Positions 23,567 through 32,074 of a stretch of 32,141 nt of DNA are shown in pieces. Positions within the stretch are counted from its first letter, which is position 1. Every line of letters begins with the position of its first letter. The DNA comes from an uncultured Gemmatimonadota bacterium. Its GTDB lineage: Bacteria > Gemmatimonadota > Gemmatimonadetes > Gemmatimonadales > GWC2-71-9. The notes beneath the pieces are model-generated. The model was not told where the DNA came from, searched no databases, and saw only the letters and a list, made by a program, of their open reading frames with translations. The position numbers and the translations under genes were made by a program. The stretch lies in NCBI GenBank assembly GCA_946480845.1, contig CAMLLJ010000004.1, positions 1 through 32,141 on the forward strand, written 5' to 3'.

Positions 23567-24319
23567 ACTCGCCAGGCTGGACGCCTGCACGTCGGCATCA
23601 TCATGGACGGGAACGGGCGATGGGCCACGCGGCAGGGCCTTCCCCGAGCAGCCGGGCACCGCGAAGGCGCCGCCGCAGTGCGCCGGGTGATCGAGGGCGC
23701 GCCCGCCCTCGGCGTGGGGACGCTCACCCTCTTCGCCTTCTCGTCCGACAACTGGCAGCGCCCGGAACGCGAGGTGCAGTGGCTGATGCGCCTCTTCCGC
23801 GAGTACCTGCGCGGCGAGATCGGCCGGTGCCGTGAGGCCGGCGTCCGGCTCAGCGTCATCGGCCGGCGCGACCGCTTTCCCCGCGGCGTGGCCGACGGCA
23901 TCGCCGAGGCCGAGCGCGCCACCGTCGCGGGTGGGCGTCTGCACGTGCGCCTGGCGGTCGACTATTCCGCGCGCGACACGATCCTCCACGCGGCGAGCGT
24001 GGGCGTGCCCGGCATCGTGCCGACGCGCGAGGAATTCGCGCGCCGCATGGCCGGCCACGTGCCGGGTGCCTCACCGGTGCCCGACGTGGATCTCCTGATC
24101 CGCTCGGGCGGCGAGCAGCGGCTCAGCGACTTCCTCCTCTGGGAGTGCGCCTATGCCGAGCTGGTCTTCACGCCGGCGATGTGGCCGGACTTCACCGCCG
24201 CGGACCTCGCCGCGGCGGTGCACCAGTTCCATGGGCGGGAGCGGCGCTTCGGCGCGCTGCCGGCCGACCCTGCCCCTGACACCGCGCCGGCAGCCGCCGG
24301 CCAGCTTCGGAGGATCTGA
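23555..24319 (+). CDS. uppS: cis-prenyltransferase, undecaprenyl diphosphate synthase family
   Basis: Soluble, membrane-associated enzyme of 254 residues that condenses isopentenyl diphosphate onto an allylic primer in cis, making the C55 lipid carrier for wall and glycan synthesis. The catalytic motif [10 protein letters not shown] (Asp18) is intact, followed by GHREGA, the substrate segment [16 protein letters not shown] and the C-terminal signature [18 protein letters not shown], with [14 protein letters not shown] after it. The last 20 residues are an Ala/Pro tail. It sits 28 bases after the winged-helix gene, not in the usual cdsA/rseP context, so it may be a second paralog. Its stop overlaps the next gene's ATG by one base. 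The ribosome site is weak and overlaps the dyad. Confidence 0.93.
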   Translation: MKQSTRQAGRLHVGIIMDGNGRWATRQGLPRAAGHREGAAAVRRVIEGAPALGVGTLTLFAFSSDNWQRPEREVQWLMRLFREYLRGEIGRCREAGVRLSVIGRRDRFPRGVADGIAEAERATVAGGRLHVRLAVDYSARDTILHAASVGVPGIVPTREEFARRMAGHVPGASPVPDVDLLIRSGGEQRLSDFLLWECAYAELVFTPAMWPDFTAADLAAAVHQFHGRERRFGALPADPAPDTAPAAAGQLRRI

Positions 24320-24930
24320 TGCCGTCGCTCACCCTGCGCATGCTCGGCACGCTGGCCTTCCTGGGCACGGCCGCGATCACTGCCGGCGTCGTCCTCGGGC
24401 TGGCGTACGCACTTGGCCGCGGTGATCACCCGCTGCTCCGCCGCCTCGGCGTGTTCGGCGCGGTGGTGCTGGCCGGATATGCGGTGCTGCTCGCCGCGGG
24501 TCCGGCGGTCACGCCGCCGCGTACGCTCGCACCAGGGGAGGAGCTGTCGTTCTGCGGGTTCGACTGCCACCTGCACGTGTCGGCACTCGGTGCCCGGCGC
24601 GACGGCGGCCTCGACGTCACGCTCCGCTTCCGGAGCGACGCACAGGCGGCGCCGGAGTTTCCCGGCAAGCTGGCCGTGCACGTGGTGGACCAGGCGGGCC
24701 GCGAGTTCCGGCCGCTCGAGCCGCTGCCGCGGAACGAGCTGAGGGCCGGGGAGACGGCCACCCATACGCTGCGCTTCCCGGTCCCCGACGACGCGGTGGC
24801 GCCTCGCATCACGGTGACATGGGCAAGCTGGCTGGACTGGCTGGTGCCCGGTCCCGGCAATCCGATGGTCCAGCGGAAGGCCGCGCTGGAGCTGGCCGGC
24901 GCCACTGGCGAGCTGGTGGGCGACCCATGA
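24319..24930 (+). CDS. membrane-anchored protein of unknown function
   Basis: Protein of 203 residues: two hydrophobic helices (about 9-31 and 40-62) followed by a beta-rich exposed domain of about 135 residues that includes LSFCGFDCHLHVS with two cysteines and a terminal TWASWLDWLVPG. The domain resembles immunoglobulin-like DUF4352-type folds in strand pattern, but I cannot assign it. Its ATG overlaps the uppS stop (TGATG), so it is translationally coupled and may act with the prenyltransferase or on its product (inference). Confidence 0.7.
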   Translation: MPSLTLRMLGTLAFLGTAAITAGVVLGLAYALGRGDHPLLRRLGVFGAVVLAGYAVLLAAGPAVTPPRTLAPGEELSFCGFDCHLHVSALGARRDGGLDVTLRFRSDAQAAPEFPGKLAVHVVDQAGREFRPLEPLPRNELRAGETATHTLRFPVPDDAVAPRITVTWASWLDWLVPGPGNPMVQRKAALELAGATGELVGDP

Positions 24931-25081
24931 CCCGGGCAGGTGCCGTGGCGGCGGAAGTCCGGATCCGGGAGTATCTTCGCCAATGCCCCAGGTCCACCTG
25001 AGCCGGTCGCACGGCCATGTCGTCATGCTGCCGGAAGGGCGGCGCATGCGGCGTCCCCCCGTCCCGAAGAAAGGCCTGCTC

Positions 25082-25435
25082 ATGCGCATCCTGTACTTCA
25101 TCGCCGCGATGCTTGGCGGCGTGGCCTGCGGGATCTACCACATGCGGAGCGGCCACACCGCCATGACCGCGGTGGCGCTCGCGGGCGCCGCACTGGTGGC
25201 CGCCGCGCTCCGGCCGGCGTGGGGGCTCTCGAGCGGCGTCGCGGTGGCGCTCGGCGTTCCCGTCGCCTACCTCGGCGCCTCGTTCCTGGGCGCACCCATT
25301 CCGTTTCCGCCGACGCCGCACTTCGCCGCCACCCTGCTCGCCTTCCTTCCCGCGGTGAGCGGTGCCCTGCTCGGCCTGCTGGTGCGCCGGCTCCTCGCAG
25401 GGAGCCCGGAGCGGCCGACGAGGGTCCGCCTGTAG
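25082..25435 (+). CDS. small multi-helix membrane protein
   Basis: Hydrophobic protein of 117 residues with about four membrane helices (MRILYFIAAMLGGVACGIY; TAMTAVALAGAALVAAAL; GVAVALGVPVAYLGASFL; FLPAVSGALLGLLV) and a basic C-terminus. ATG 25082 is chosen because GAAAGG precedes it and it opens directly into the first helix; an ATG at 24983 would add 33 hydrophilic residues without a ribosome site. A TATCTT box at 24972-24977 might be a -10 but no -35 is seen. Family not recognised. Confidence 0.6.
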   Translation: MRILYFIAAMLGGVACGIYHMRSGHTAMTAVALAGAALVAAALRPAWGLSSGVAVALGVPVAYLGASFLGAPIPFPPTPHFAATLLAFLPAVSGALLGLLVRRLLAGSPERPTRVRL

Positions 25436-25441
25436 ACGCGC

Positions 25442-26347
25442 CTATCGCTTCGCGTAGCTTTCGACTACGACCGCCACGAATTGCTCGGGCTTCATGAAGC
25501 CCTGGCCCCACTTCGCATCCAGCGCCGCGGTCGGCTTCGCCGCCTGGATCTGCGCCAGCGTGCGCCCGGCGCGAACCATCGGCGCGATCGTGTCGCGCGC
25601 CGCGACCAGCATGTCGCGGAATGCGGCCAGCTCGGCGCGGGAGGCAAGCGGGCCGTGCCCGGGGATGATCCTGGTTCCCGCGCCGGCGATGCGCAGCATC
25701 GCGTCCGCCGCGGCGATCATGCCGTCCACGCTCCCGCCGGTGCTCACGTCGATGAACGGGTACATGCCGTTGAAAAAGGTGTCCCCTGCGTGCAGGACGT
25801 CGGCCTTGGTGAAATAGACGATCACATCACCGTCGGTGTGGGCATTGCGCACGTGCGAGACGACGATGCTGTCGCCATTGAGATGGAACGTGATCGAATC
25901 GGGGAAGGTGACGACCGGGAGCGCGGCGGACGGGGACGCCGGAATCGTGGTGTTGAAGGCGGCGATGAACTGCTCGCGCGTCATTCGCCGCCGGACGTTG
26001 TCCTGCGCGACGATCAGTACGCCCGCCTTGCCGAGATTCTCGTTGCCACCGGTATGGTCGTTGTGCCAGTGGGTGTTGAGCACGAAGCGGATCGAGGCGC
26101 TGTCGATCTTCGCGATCGCGGCCCGCACGCGGTCCGTGAGGGGCGCGAACTCGTCATCAACCAGAAAGATGCCGTTCGGTCCGACGGAGATCCCGATATT
26201 GCCGCCGGCTCCCCGCAGGAGGTGCACGGCCCCGGCCACATGCTGCGTCGAGATGGGTGCCTGGGAGATGTCCTGGGCCGAGAGCAGCCCGGGGGAGAGC
26301 AGCAGCGTGATGACGGACAAGGCAATGCGGCGAGTCGTGTCGGTCAC
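25442..26347 (-). CDS. secreted metallo-beta-lactamase-fold hydrolase
   Basis: Protein of 301 residues with a signal peptide (SVITLLLSPGLLSAQ). The MBL zinc motif HxHxDH is intact as THWHNDHTGGN (His93, His95, Asp97, His98), followed by NAHTDGDVIVYF, HAGDTFFNGMYPF and the C-terminal IIPGHGP histidine, so both zinc sites look complete. The layout is that of periplasmic MBL-fold hydrolases of unsettled substrate, some of which act on lactones, cyclic esters or beta-lactams; I would not call it a resistance gene. GTG 26347 has AGGAGG upstream. Only 28 bases separate it from the divergent SDR start. Confidence 0.9.
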   Translation of the reverse strand: MTDTTRRIALSVITLLLSPGLLSAQDISQAPISTQHVAGAVHLLRGAGGNIGISVGPNGIFLVDDEFAPLTDRVRAAIAKIDSASIRFVLNTHWHNDHTGGNENLGKAGVLIVAQDNVRRRMTREQFIAAFNTTIPASPSAALPVVTFPDSITFHLNGDSIVVSHVRNAHTDGDVIVYFTKADVLHAGDTFFNGMYPFIDVSTGGSVDGMIAAADAMLRIAGAGTRIIPGHGPLASRAELAAFRDMLVAARDTIAPMVRAGRTLAQIQAAKPTAALDAKWGQGFMKPEQFVAVVVESYAKR

Positions 26348-26375
26348 ATCCGCCTCCTGAGAGGGAAGAGTCCAG

Positions 26376-27176
26376 ATGGCAGGGAAAGCTAACGCGGTCC
26401 TGATCACCGGCGGGTCGAGCGGCATCGGCCGGGAGCTGGCGCGGCTCTTCGCCGCCGACGGCCTGCCGCTGGTGCTGGTGGCGCGGGGAGCGTCGGAGCT
26501 GGCGCGGACGGCGGACGAGCTGCGGCGGGCGCACCAGGCGGACGTGACGACGATCGCGGCCGACCTCTCCGTGCCCGCAGAGATCGATCGGCTGGGCGAG
26601 CGGCTCGGGGCCCAGGGCGTAGCGGTGGAGATCCTGGTGAACAACGCGGGCTTCGGCGGCGGCGGGCCGTTCGCGCGGAGCCGGCTGGCGGACGACCTGG
26701 GGATGATTGCGGTGAACGTGTCGGCGGTGACGCACCTGACGCGCCTGCTGCTGCCGGCGATGCTGGAGCGGGGGCATGGGCGGATCCTCAACGTGGGATC
26801 CACCGCGGGCTTCCAGCCCGGGCCCTTCATGGCGGTGTACTACGCGACCAAGGCCTACCTGCTGTCGTTCTCGGAAGCCCTCGCCGAGGAGCTCGCGGGC
26901 ACCGGGGTGACGGTGACGACGCTGTGCCCCGGGCCGACGGAGACGGGCTTCGCGAAGCGCGCCGGGATCCTCAGCGCGCGCCTCTTCCGGAGCGCCACCC
27001 TGATGAGCGCGGCGGAGGTGGCACGAGCCGGCCATGCCGGCGTCCTTCGCGGCGACCGGCTGGTGGTGCCCGGTCTGGTGAACAAGGCGGTGAGCCAGGC
27101 CGGCCGGGTCATGCCGCGCCGCCTCCTCGCGCGCGTGGCGGCCCGGCTCAACCGCGGCCGCACGCCCGAGGGCTAG
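26376..27176 (+). CDS. short-chain dehydrogenase/reductase (classical SDR)
   Basis: NAD(P)-dependent oxidoreductase of 266 residues. The Rossmann motif is TGGSSGIG near the N-terminus, NNAG follows at about residue 90, and the catalytic YxxxK is YYATK preceded by the serine in NVGSTAGF. The TETGFAKRAG segment after PGP is typical of the DltE/YqjQ-like SDR group. GGGAAGAG precedes ATG 26376. Its stop overlaps the stop of the convergent TonB receptor gene in the palindrome CTAG (27173-27176). Substrate unknown. Confidence 0.9.
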   Translation: MAGKANAVLITGGSSGIGRELARLFAADGLPLVLVARGASELARTADELRRAHQADVTTIAADLSVPAEIDRLGERLGAQGVAVEILVNNAGFGGGGPFARSRLADDLGMIAVNVSAVTHLTRLLLPAMLERGHGRILNVGSTAGFQPGPFMAVYYATKAYLLSFSEALAEELAGTGVTVTTLCPGPTETGFAKRAGILSARLFRSATLMSAAEVARAGHAGVLRGDRLVVPGLVNKAVSQAGRVMPRRLLARVAARLNRGRTPEG

Positions 27177-30070
27177 AACATCAGCTCGACGCCCAGGCGC
27201 ACCCGGCGTGGCTCGCTGTAGAACCCGCCCTGCAGCACGTCGAAGAGCGCGCCCGCGGCCGCCTGCTGTTCGGTGCCGCTGTAGATGCCGTCCCCGTTGC
27301 CGAAGCGCTGCTCGGCCCGGACCAGGGCCACGCAGCTGGGCGCGGCGGCGTCGCCCTGCACGCTCACCCATCCGGCGCAGCCACCCGCGCCCTCGCCGCC
27401 GAAGCGCAGGTCGATGCCGCCATCGCCGAGGAGGAGTCCGTTGTCGGCCGCTTCGTCGCGGAGCGCGGAGGTGTGGCCGGTGACGGTGAAGTCGCGCAGC
27501 GATGCGTGCTCGGTGGCGTTGGTCTCAGCGAAGACACGCACCGTGTTGCGGCGGTTGAGCAGATTCCGCGCATCGACGTAGAACCGCGCCGCGCCGGGCC
27601 GGCTCCCGAGCTGCCTGGAGAATCGCAGGTCGAGCTGCCTGAACGCCGGTAGGCGGCCGTGGCTCAATGGCAGGCCCAGCGCGGGGCACAGGTCGTCGGA
27701 AAACAGGACGCCGCACTGCTGGTAGGCGGCACCGCTGCTCATGCGGAAGGCGAGCCATGCCGTGGCCCCGCGCATGAGGCCCCGGCGGGCGTCGGGTGCC
27801 GAGTAGGCCAGCATCGCGGCGATGGAGTGCGGCCGCTCCCAGGGTGCCACGGACTCCGGAGGGTCGTTCATGCTGTCGCGCCCGAGCCGGACCCGCTGGA
27901 AGGTGTAGGCGAGTGTGGCCTGGACGGGTCCGGTGCGATGCTCGAGCAGCGCCTCCAGCGAATATGCGGTCGCCCTGCCGAGCGCGGCCCACTGCGAGAT
28001 GCCGGCAGTAGTGTTCCGCGTCGGGTCGCGCAGGGGCGCGTTGCGACCGATGGCGATGCCGCTCGAGCCGCGCCGGTAGCCGGCGATGTCCAGCGCGGTC
28101 GAGGCGCCGAGCGCCTGCCGCAGCCCCAGCTCGCTGGTCCATGAGCGCTCGAATCCGAGGTCGCTGCCGAAGACGTGGCCGATGCCGGTGATCGCAAGGT
28201 CGGTGTTGATCCCCGCGTAGAGCAGGGCCAGGTCGGGCATGCGCGCCTGCCGGGTGAGGCCGGCCCGCACCGCCGTGCGCGTGCCGGCGCCGTACGAGGC
28301 ACGGAAGCGCGGGCTCCATGCGGCATGGCGCTCGTCCTGCCGGAAGTCGACCAGGGGCAGGGGCACGCCGTCCACGGTGAAGCTGCCGTCGGCGTCGCTG
28401 TAGCTGAAGATCCGCGGGAATGGCTGGTAGCTGCCGAAGTCGGGACTGGCCGATACGGTGTCGAGCGCCACCGGCCGCTCGGCCCGCGAGGAGAAGAAGT
28501 CGTAGCGCACGCCGGCGACGAACGTGACCGGCCCGTACACCAGCCGGTCCTCCGCGAAGATGGCGCCGCTCACGGGCTTCTCGCGGTACACGTCGGAGAA
28601 GGCCTGGGAAGTCAGGGCGTGGTCGTAATTGGCGACGGTGTACCGGGTGTACTCGCCGCCGAGGGTGAAGAGGGCGTTGCGGGACACGGTCCAGCTCGCA
28701 TGCCCGAACGCGACCGTACGGTCCTCGCGGAAGAGCGCGAGCCGGCCCACCGGGCCGCCCCGCTCCGCGAAGCCGCCCAGGGCGTAGGGATCGGCGCGGT
28801 ACCGGGTACTCAGGCGGTACTGGTCGGTGTTCTCGAGGTCGTAGGGCGAGCGGCGCGTGCCGGGAACGTTGGCGCGGTAGTTGGCGATGAGGCCGGAATC
28901 CACCGGGAAGGTCTCGAAGTCCCAGCGGAAGTCGAGGCCGCCGGGCATCAGGCCTCCCGCGGGGTCGCTGGTCCTCGCCTCACCCTCGGCGGTCAGCGGG
29001 CCGACGATGCGCTGGTCCCGCTGGCGCGAGAGTCCCAGCCGGTACGACCCGCCACGGTTCCGCTCGCCAAGCGGCCCTGACACGCTGATGCCGTGGACGC
29101 GGAACTCATCCTCGGCGGCGAAGAGATTGGCGGGGTTGTAGAGATCGGTGTAGGAGAAGCGCCGCGCGGACTCGCGTCCGCGGAGCGTCATGATCGCGAG
29201 CCGCGACGCGCGGCCGAACTCGTAGTCGGCGCTGGCCAGGAGGCGGTACCCCGACCGGGCCGACGCGGGGGTGCGGTCGCCGCGGCAGTCGAGCCCGTAG
29301 TTGTCCGCGATGTCCGCGCTGGCGCTCCCGGCGAAGCGGTCGCATTCGCCGCGGGCTACGGCGAAGGCGGGCAGCGCGAAGAAGCTGGTGTCAGAGACCG
29401 GGCTCCCCGGCGTGAGCGGCACCGCGAGCGTCGTGTCGATGCCGGCGGTCACGAAGACGGGAAGGTCGCGGGCGCCGGCGCCCGGCTCAGCGGACTTGAG
29501 TCCGGTGACCGCTCCGGCGATGAAGACGCGCGCTGACCGGGTCGCACCACCCAGGCTTCCTTCGAACCGGTTGAGGCCGAGCGAGGGGCCGGCCAGCCGG
29601 TCGGTCTCGTATGAGAGGCTGGCCGCGCGGCCTGATGCCGGAACCGGCGTGTCGAGCAGGAGCGCGCCGCTCGTGCCCCCGAGCATGCCGGGCAGCGGAC
29701 CGGTGAACGCGGTGACCGAGCCCAGCATGTTCGTCGCCGGGCCGAGGCGCATCCGGCGGCTGCCGGGCGTGATGTTGATGCCATTGATGTAGGTACTGAA
29801 GTCGCCCGGCGCGCTTCCGCGGAATGAGATCCCCCTCGTTCCGCCGCTGATGCCCGGCCGGAGCAGCAGGGCGCCCTCGAGGCTGTCCACCGGGAGCCCG
29901 CCCACTTCGCTGCCGGGTGTCTGGCGCTCGGTGGTCGTCCCGTCCGACGCGACGCGCGCGGAATCGGCCTCGAACCGGACGGCACGACCCTGGGCCGCGA
30001 GCAGCGCAGGCGCGGGCAGCAATACCGCGAGCACGGCCATCGAGCGCGCGACCGGGCGGACACCGATCAT
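27173..30070 (-). CDS. TonB-dependent receptor without N-terminal regulatory domain
   Basis: Outer-membrane transporter of 965 residues. Signal peptide ends near LLAAQ (about residue 27), then directly a plug domain (about 45-150; SLEGALLLRPGISGG, GISFRGSAPGDFSTYINGIN) and a long barrel ending in RVRLGVELMF. Unlike the receptor at 15686 it has no carboxypeptidase-like domain. Several cysteines occur in predicted loops (GECDRF, LDCRGD, QQCGVLFSDDLC), and a calcium-loop-like NGDGIYSGTE lies 41 residues from the end. ATG 30070 has GGAG upstream; its CAT overlaps a plus-strand ATG as CATG. No dedicated lipoprotein partner is adjacent. Cargo unknown. Confidence 0.9.
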   Translation of the reverse strand: MIGVRPVARSMAVLAVLLPAPALLAAQGRAVRFEADSARVASDGTTTERQTPGSEVGGLPVDSLEGALLLRPGISGGTRGISFRGSAPGDFSTYINGINITPGSRRMRLGPATNMLGSVTAFTGPLPGMLGGTSGALLLDTPVPASGRAASLSYETDRLAGPSLGLNRFEGSLGGATRSARVFIAGAVTGLKSAEPGAGARDLPVFVTAGIDTTLAVPLTPGSPVSDTSFFALPAFAVARGECDRFAGSASADIADNYGLDCRGDRTPASARSGYRLLASADYEFGRASRLAIMTLRGRESARRFSYTDLYNPANLFAAEDEFRVHGISVSGPLGERNRGGSYRLGLSRQRDQRIVGPLTAEGEARTSDPAGGLMPGGLDFRWDFETFPVDSGLIANYRANVPGTRRSPYDLENTDQYRLSTRYRADPYALGGFAERGGPVGRLALFREDRTVAFGHASWTVSRNALFTLGGEYTRYTVANYDHALTSQAFSDVYREKPVSGAIFAEDRLVYGPVTFVAGVRYDFFSSRAERPVALDTVSASPDFGSYQPFPRIFSYSDADGSFTVDGVPLPLVDFRQDERHAAWSPRFRASYGAGTRTAVRAGLTRQARMPDLALLYAGINTDLAITGIGHVFGSDLGFERSWTSELGLRQALGASTALDIAGYRRGSSGIAIGRNAPLRDPTRNTTAGISQWAALGRATAYSLEALLEHRTGPVQATLAYTFQRVRLGRDSMNDPPESVAPWERPHSIAAMLAYSAPDARRGLMRGATAWLAFRMSSGAAYQQCGVLFSDDLCPALGLPLSHGRLPAFRQLDLRFSRQLGSRPGAARFYVDARNLLNRRNTVRVFAETNATEHASLRDFTVTGHTSALRDEAADNGLLLGDGGIDLRFGGEGAGGCAGWVSVQGDAAAPSCVALVRAEQRFGNGDGIYSGTEQQAAAGALFDVLQGGFYSEPRRVRLGVELMF

Positions 30071-30086
30071 GAGGAGACTCCATCGG

Positions 30087-30977
30087 GTGGAAGGCGAAAC
30101 GGGCCCGGCGCGCATCGGCCGGCGGCGGTTCCTGCGATCGGCAGGGGCATTCGGGACGGCACTGCTGGGCGACGCGTGCGCGGTCGAGCCGTGGCGGGTT
30201 CGCGTAACGCGCCACGATCTGGCGGTTCCCGGGCTCCCGGCTCCGCTCGAGGGACTGCGCATCGCGCAGATCAGCGACACGCACCTGCCGGGCAATCGCC
30301 GTGCCGCCGGAATCGCCGCGGAGTTCATCGCCCGCGAGCGCCCGGAGGTCGTCGTCCTCACGGGCGACATCTGCGAGTCCGCGGACTCGCTCGGGGCGCT
30401 CACGGCCTTCGTCGGCCGGGTGCGCGGGACGCTGGGGACATTCGGGATCTACGGCAACTGGGAGCGCAAGTCGCGAATCACCCCGGCCGCGCTGGGCGCC
30501 TCCTACGCCGCCGCCGGCGCCGAGCTGCTGGTGAGCCGCAGCGCCGCGGTCGAGCGCGGTGGCGCACGGCTCGGCATTGCGGGGCTGGACGACGGGATGT
30601 ATGCCGCACCCGATCTCGAGCGGGCCCTCGACCGCCCGGCGCCCGACGCCGAGGTCTGGCTGGTGCACTGCCCGCAGTTCGCCGACGCCGTGCCGCCCCA
30701 GGTCCCGGCACCGGCGGCACTGCTCGCCGGGCATACGCACGGTGGCCAGATCCGGCTGCCCGGCTGGACGCCATTCACGCCGCCCGGCTCCGGACGCTAC
30801 GTGGAGGGGTGGTACCGGGACGGCGCGGTGCCGCTCTACGTCTCCCGCGGCGTGGGCACGGTGATCGTCGAGGCGCGGCTCTTCTCGGTGCCGGAGCTGC
30901 CCATCTTCACCCTGCGGGCTACCACGGCTGGTCCTCACCCTGATAGTCGAGGAACCGCCCCGCGTGCTTCAGGGTGA
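30087..30977 (+). CDS. Tat-exported metallophosphoesterase
   Basis: Calcineurin-like phosphoesterase of about 296 residues. A twin-arginine signal (GRRRFLRSAGAFG) opens it. Metal motifs follow in order: ISDTHLPG, LTGDICES, YGNWERKS, the VHCPQF histidine and GHTHGGQI. The third motif normally reads GNH(D/E); here histidine is replaced by tryptophan while the metal-binding asparagine stays. The group resembles YkuE-like enzymes. GTG 30087 is chosen because AGGAG lies ten bases upstream; ATG 30069 would overlap the divergent receptor's start codon. The 3' end overlaps the convergent SDR by 59 bases. Likely periplasmic; substrate unknown. Confidence 0.88.
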   Translation: MEGETGPARIGRRRFLRSAGAFGTALLGDACAVEPWRVRVTRHDLAVPGLPAPLEGLRIAQISDTHLPGNRRAAGIAAEFIARERPEVVVLTGDICESADSLGALTAFVGRVRGTLGTFGIYGNWERKSRITPAALGASYAAAGAELLVSRSAAVERGGARLGIAGLDDGMYAAPDLERALDRPAPDAEVWLVHCPQFADAVPPQVPAPAALLAGHTHGGQIRLPGWTPFTPPGSGRYVEGWYRDGAVPLYVSRGVGTVIVEARLFSVPELPIFTLRATTAGPHPDSRGTAPRASG

Positions 30978-31635
30978 GCTTCGCGGCCACCGACAGGATG
31001 CCGCGCACCGATTCCTCGGGGGAGAGCGCGGCCGCTCGGCCGCCCATCTCGGTGCGCACCCATCCGGGGGTGATGGCGATGACGACGATACCCTCCGGCG
31101 CCAGCTCCGCCGCCAGGGCGCGGGTCATGATGTTGAGCGCCGCCTTGCTCGCGGCGTAGGCGTAGTCGCCGCCCGACGTCTTGGCGGACACCGAGCCAAC
31201 CCGCGAGGAGACGTTGAGGATCCGGCCGCGGGGCGAGGCGCGGACCAGGTTGAGGAAATGCTCGATCACCAGCATCGGTCCGGCGGCGTTGATCCGGAAG
31301 GTGTCGACCAGCTCGTCCTGCGTCACGGTGTCGAACAGCGTCGCGTCCGGGTCCCAGTGCCGGCTCCACCGGGAATAGACGCCGGCGTTGTTGATGAGGA
31401 TGTCGATCGCATCCACCCGGCCCTCGAGTTGGGCGCGCGCGGCGATCACCGACTCCTGGCTCCCCGGGTCGAGCGCCAGCTCGATCACCCGATCGGGGTG
31501 CGCCGCCGCCAGCTTGCCGAGCGCCGCCGAGCCCTGCCGCGAGGCGGCGACGACCCGGTCGCCACGTGCCGCGACCTGCCTGGCCAGCTCGAGCCCGATC
31601 CCGCCCGAGGATCCCGTCACCATCACCGTTTCCAT
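30919..31635 (-). CDS. short-chain dehydrogenase/reductase (carbonyl reductase-like)
   Basis: NAD(P)-dependent SDR of 238 residues. It opens METVMVTGSSGGIGLELARQ (glycine-rich motif), has INNAGVYSRW near residue 86, the catalytic serine in NVSSRVGS and YAASK as the YxxxK. The tail ends KHAGRFLDYQGEDQPW. This arrangement resembles C-factor/carbonyl-reductase-type SDRs. ATG 31635 lies four bases after the stop of the M55 peptidase fragment on the same strand, so they were probably one operon. The ribosome site is weak. Substrate unknown. Confidence 0.88.
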   Translation of the reverse strand: METVMVTGSSGGIGLELARQVAARGDRVVAASRQGSAALGKLAAAHPDRVIELALDPGSQESVIAARAQLEGRVDAIDILINNAGVYSRWSRHWDPDATLFDTVTQDELVDTFRINAAGPMLVIEHFLNLVRASPRGRILNVSSRVGSVSAKTSGGDYAYAASKAALNIMTRALAAELAPEGIVVIAITPGWVRTEMGGRAAALSPEESVRGILSVAAKLTLKHAGRFLDYQGEDQPW

Positions 31636-31639
31636 CGGC

Positions 31640-32074
31640 TCACCCGGTCGAGGCGAGGGTACACATCGCGCGGAAGGCGCGGAAGGCGGCGTGATAATCG
31701 TCGTGGGTGGTGCGCACCGTACGCCCGCCGGTGCGCTCCGAGCCGGGCAGCAGCTCCGCCAGCTCCGCATGCACGGAGCGGGCGAATTCGGCCTCGATGG
31801 TGACCGGCGGCGCCACTCGCCACGGCCGGTGCTCGCGCCCGAGGGCGCGGCGCACGCCGTCGGCGATGCGGCGGCCGGCCACCGCCGGCGAGCAGCTCCG
31901 GGCAGCGTATCGCCCGAGGGCGTGCTTGACCACCACGGTCTCGACCCCGTCACCGAGCAGTGCCCGGGCCTCGGCGGCCAGGGAGTCATCCCCGCTCACC
32001 AGCACCACGGGCACCAACTGGGACGACGAGTGGCACACAGTCCGCGTGGTCCGCAAGCCGGCCGATGGCACCAT
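31640..32074 (-). CDS. M55 family D-aminopeptidase (DppA-like), C-terminal half only
   Basis: From about residue 21 the frame reads VPVVLVSGDDSLAAEA, ETVVVKHALGRYAA and a C-terminus PPVTIEAEFARSVHAEL with HDDYHAAFRAFRAM, which is the second half of a DppA-like M55 zinc D-aminopeptidase. The family is about 270 residues; the N-terminal half with most zinc ligands is missing. The first 20 residues of this frame do not resemble M55 and are the reverse reading of the unrelated sequence beyond 32015. Not a functional peptidase as it stands. It precedes the SDR by four bases. Confidence 0.7.
   Translation of the reverse strand: MVPSAGLRTTRTVCHSSSQLVPVVLVSGDDSLAAEARALLGDGVETVVVKHALGRYAARSCSPAVAGRRIADGVRRALGREHRPWRVAPPVTIEAEFARSVHAELAELLPGSERTGGRTVRTTHDDYHAAFRAFRAMCTLASTG

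Noticed and set aside
24983..25081. Longer start for the small membrane protein at 24983
   Set aside because: The added residues are hydrophilic, and no ribosome site precedes that ATG.
25442..26347. Beta-lactam resistance gene
   Set aside because: The fold and zinc ligands are shared by many hydrolases; nothing in the sequence points to beta-lactamase activity in particular.
30071..30403. Upstream extension of the second TonB receptor frame
   Set aside because: It runs antisense through the metallophosphoesterase; the signal peptide starts at 30070 with a ribosome site.
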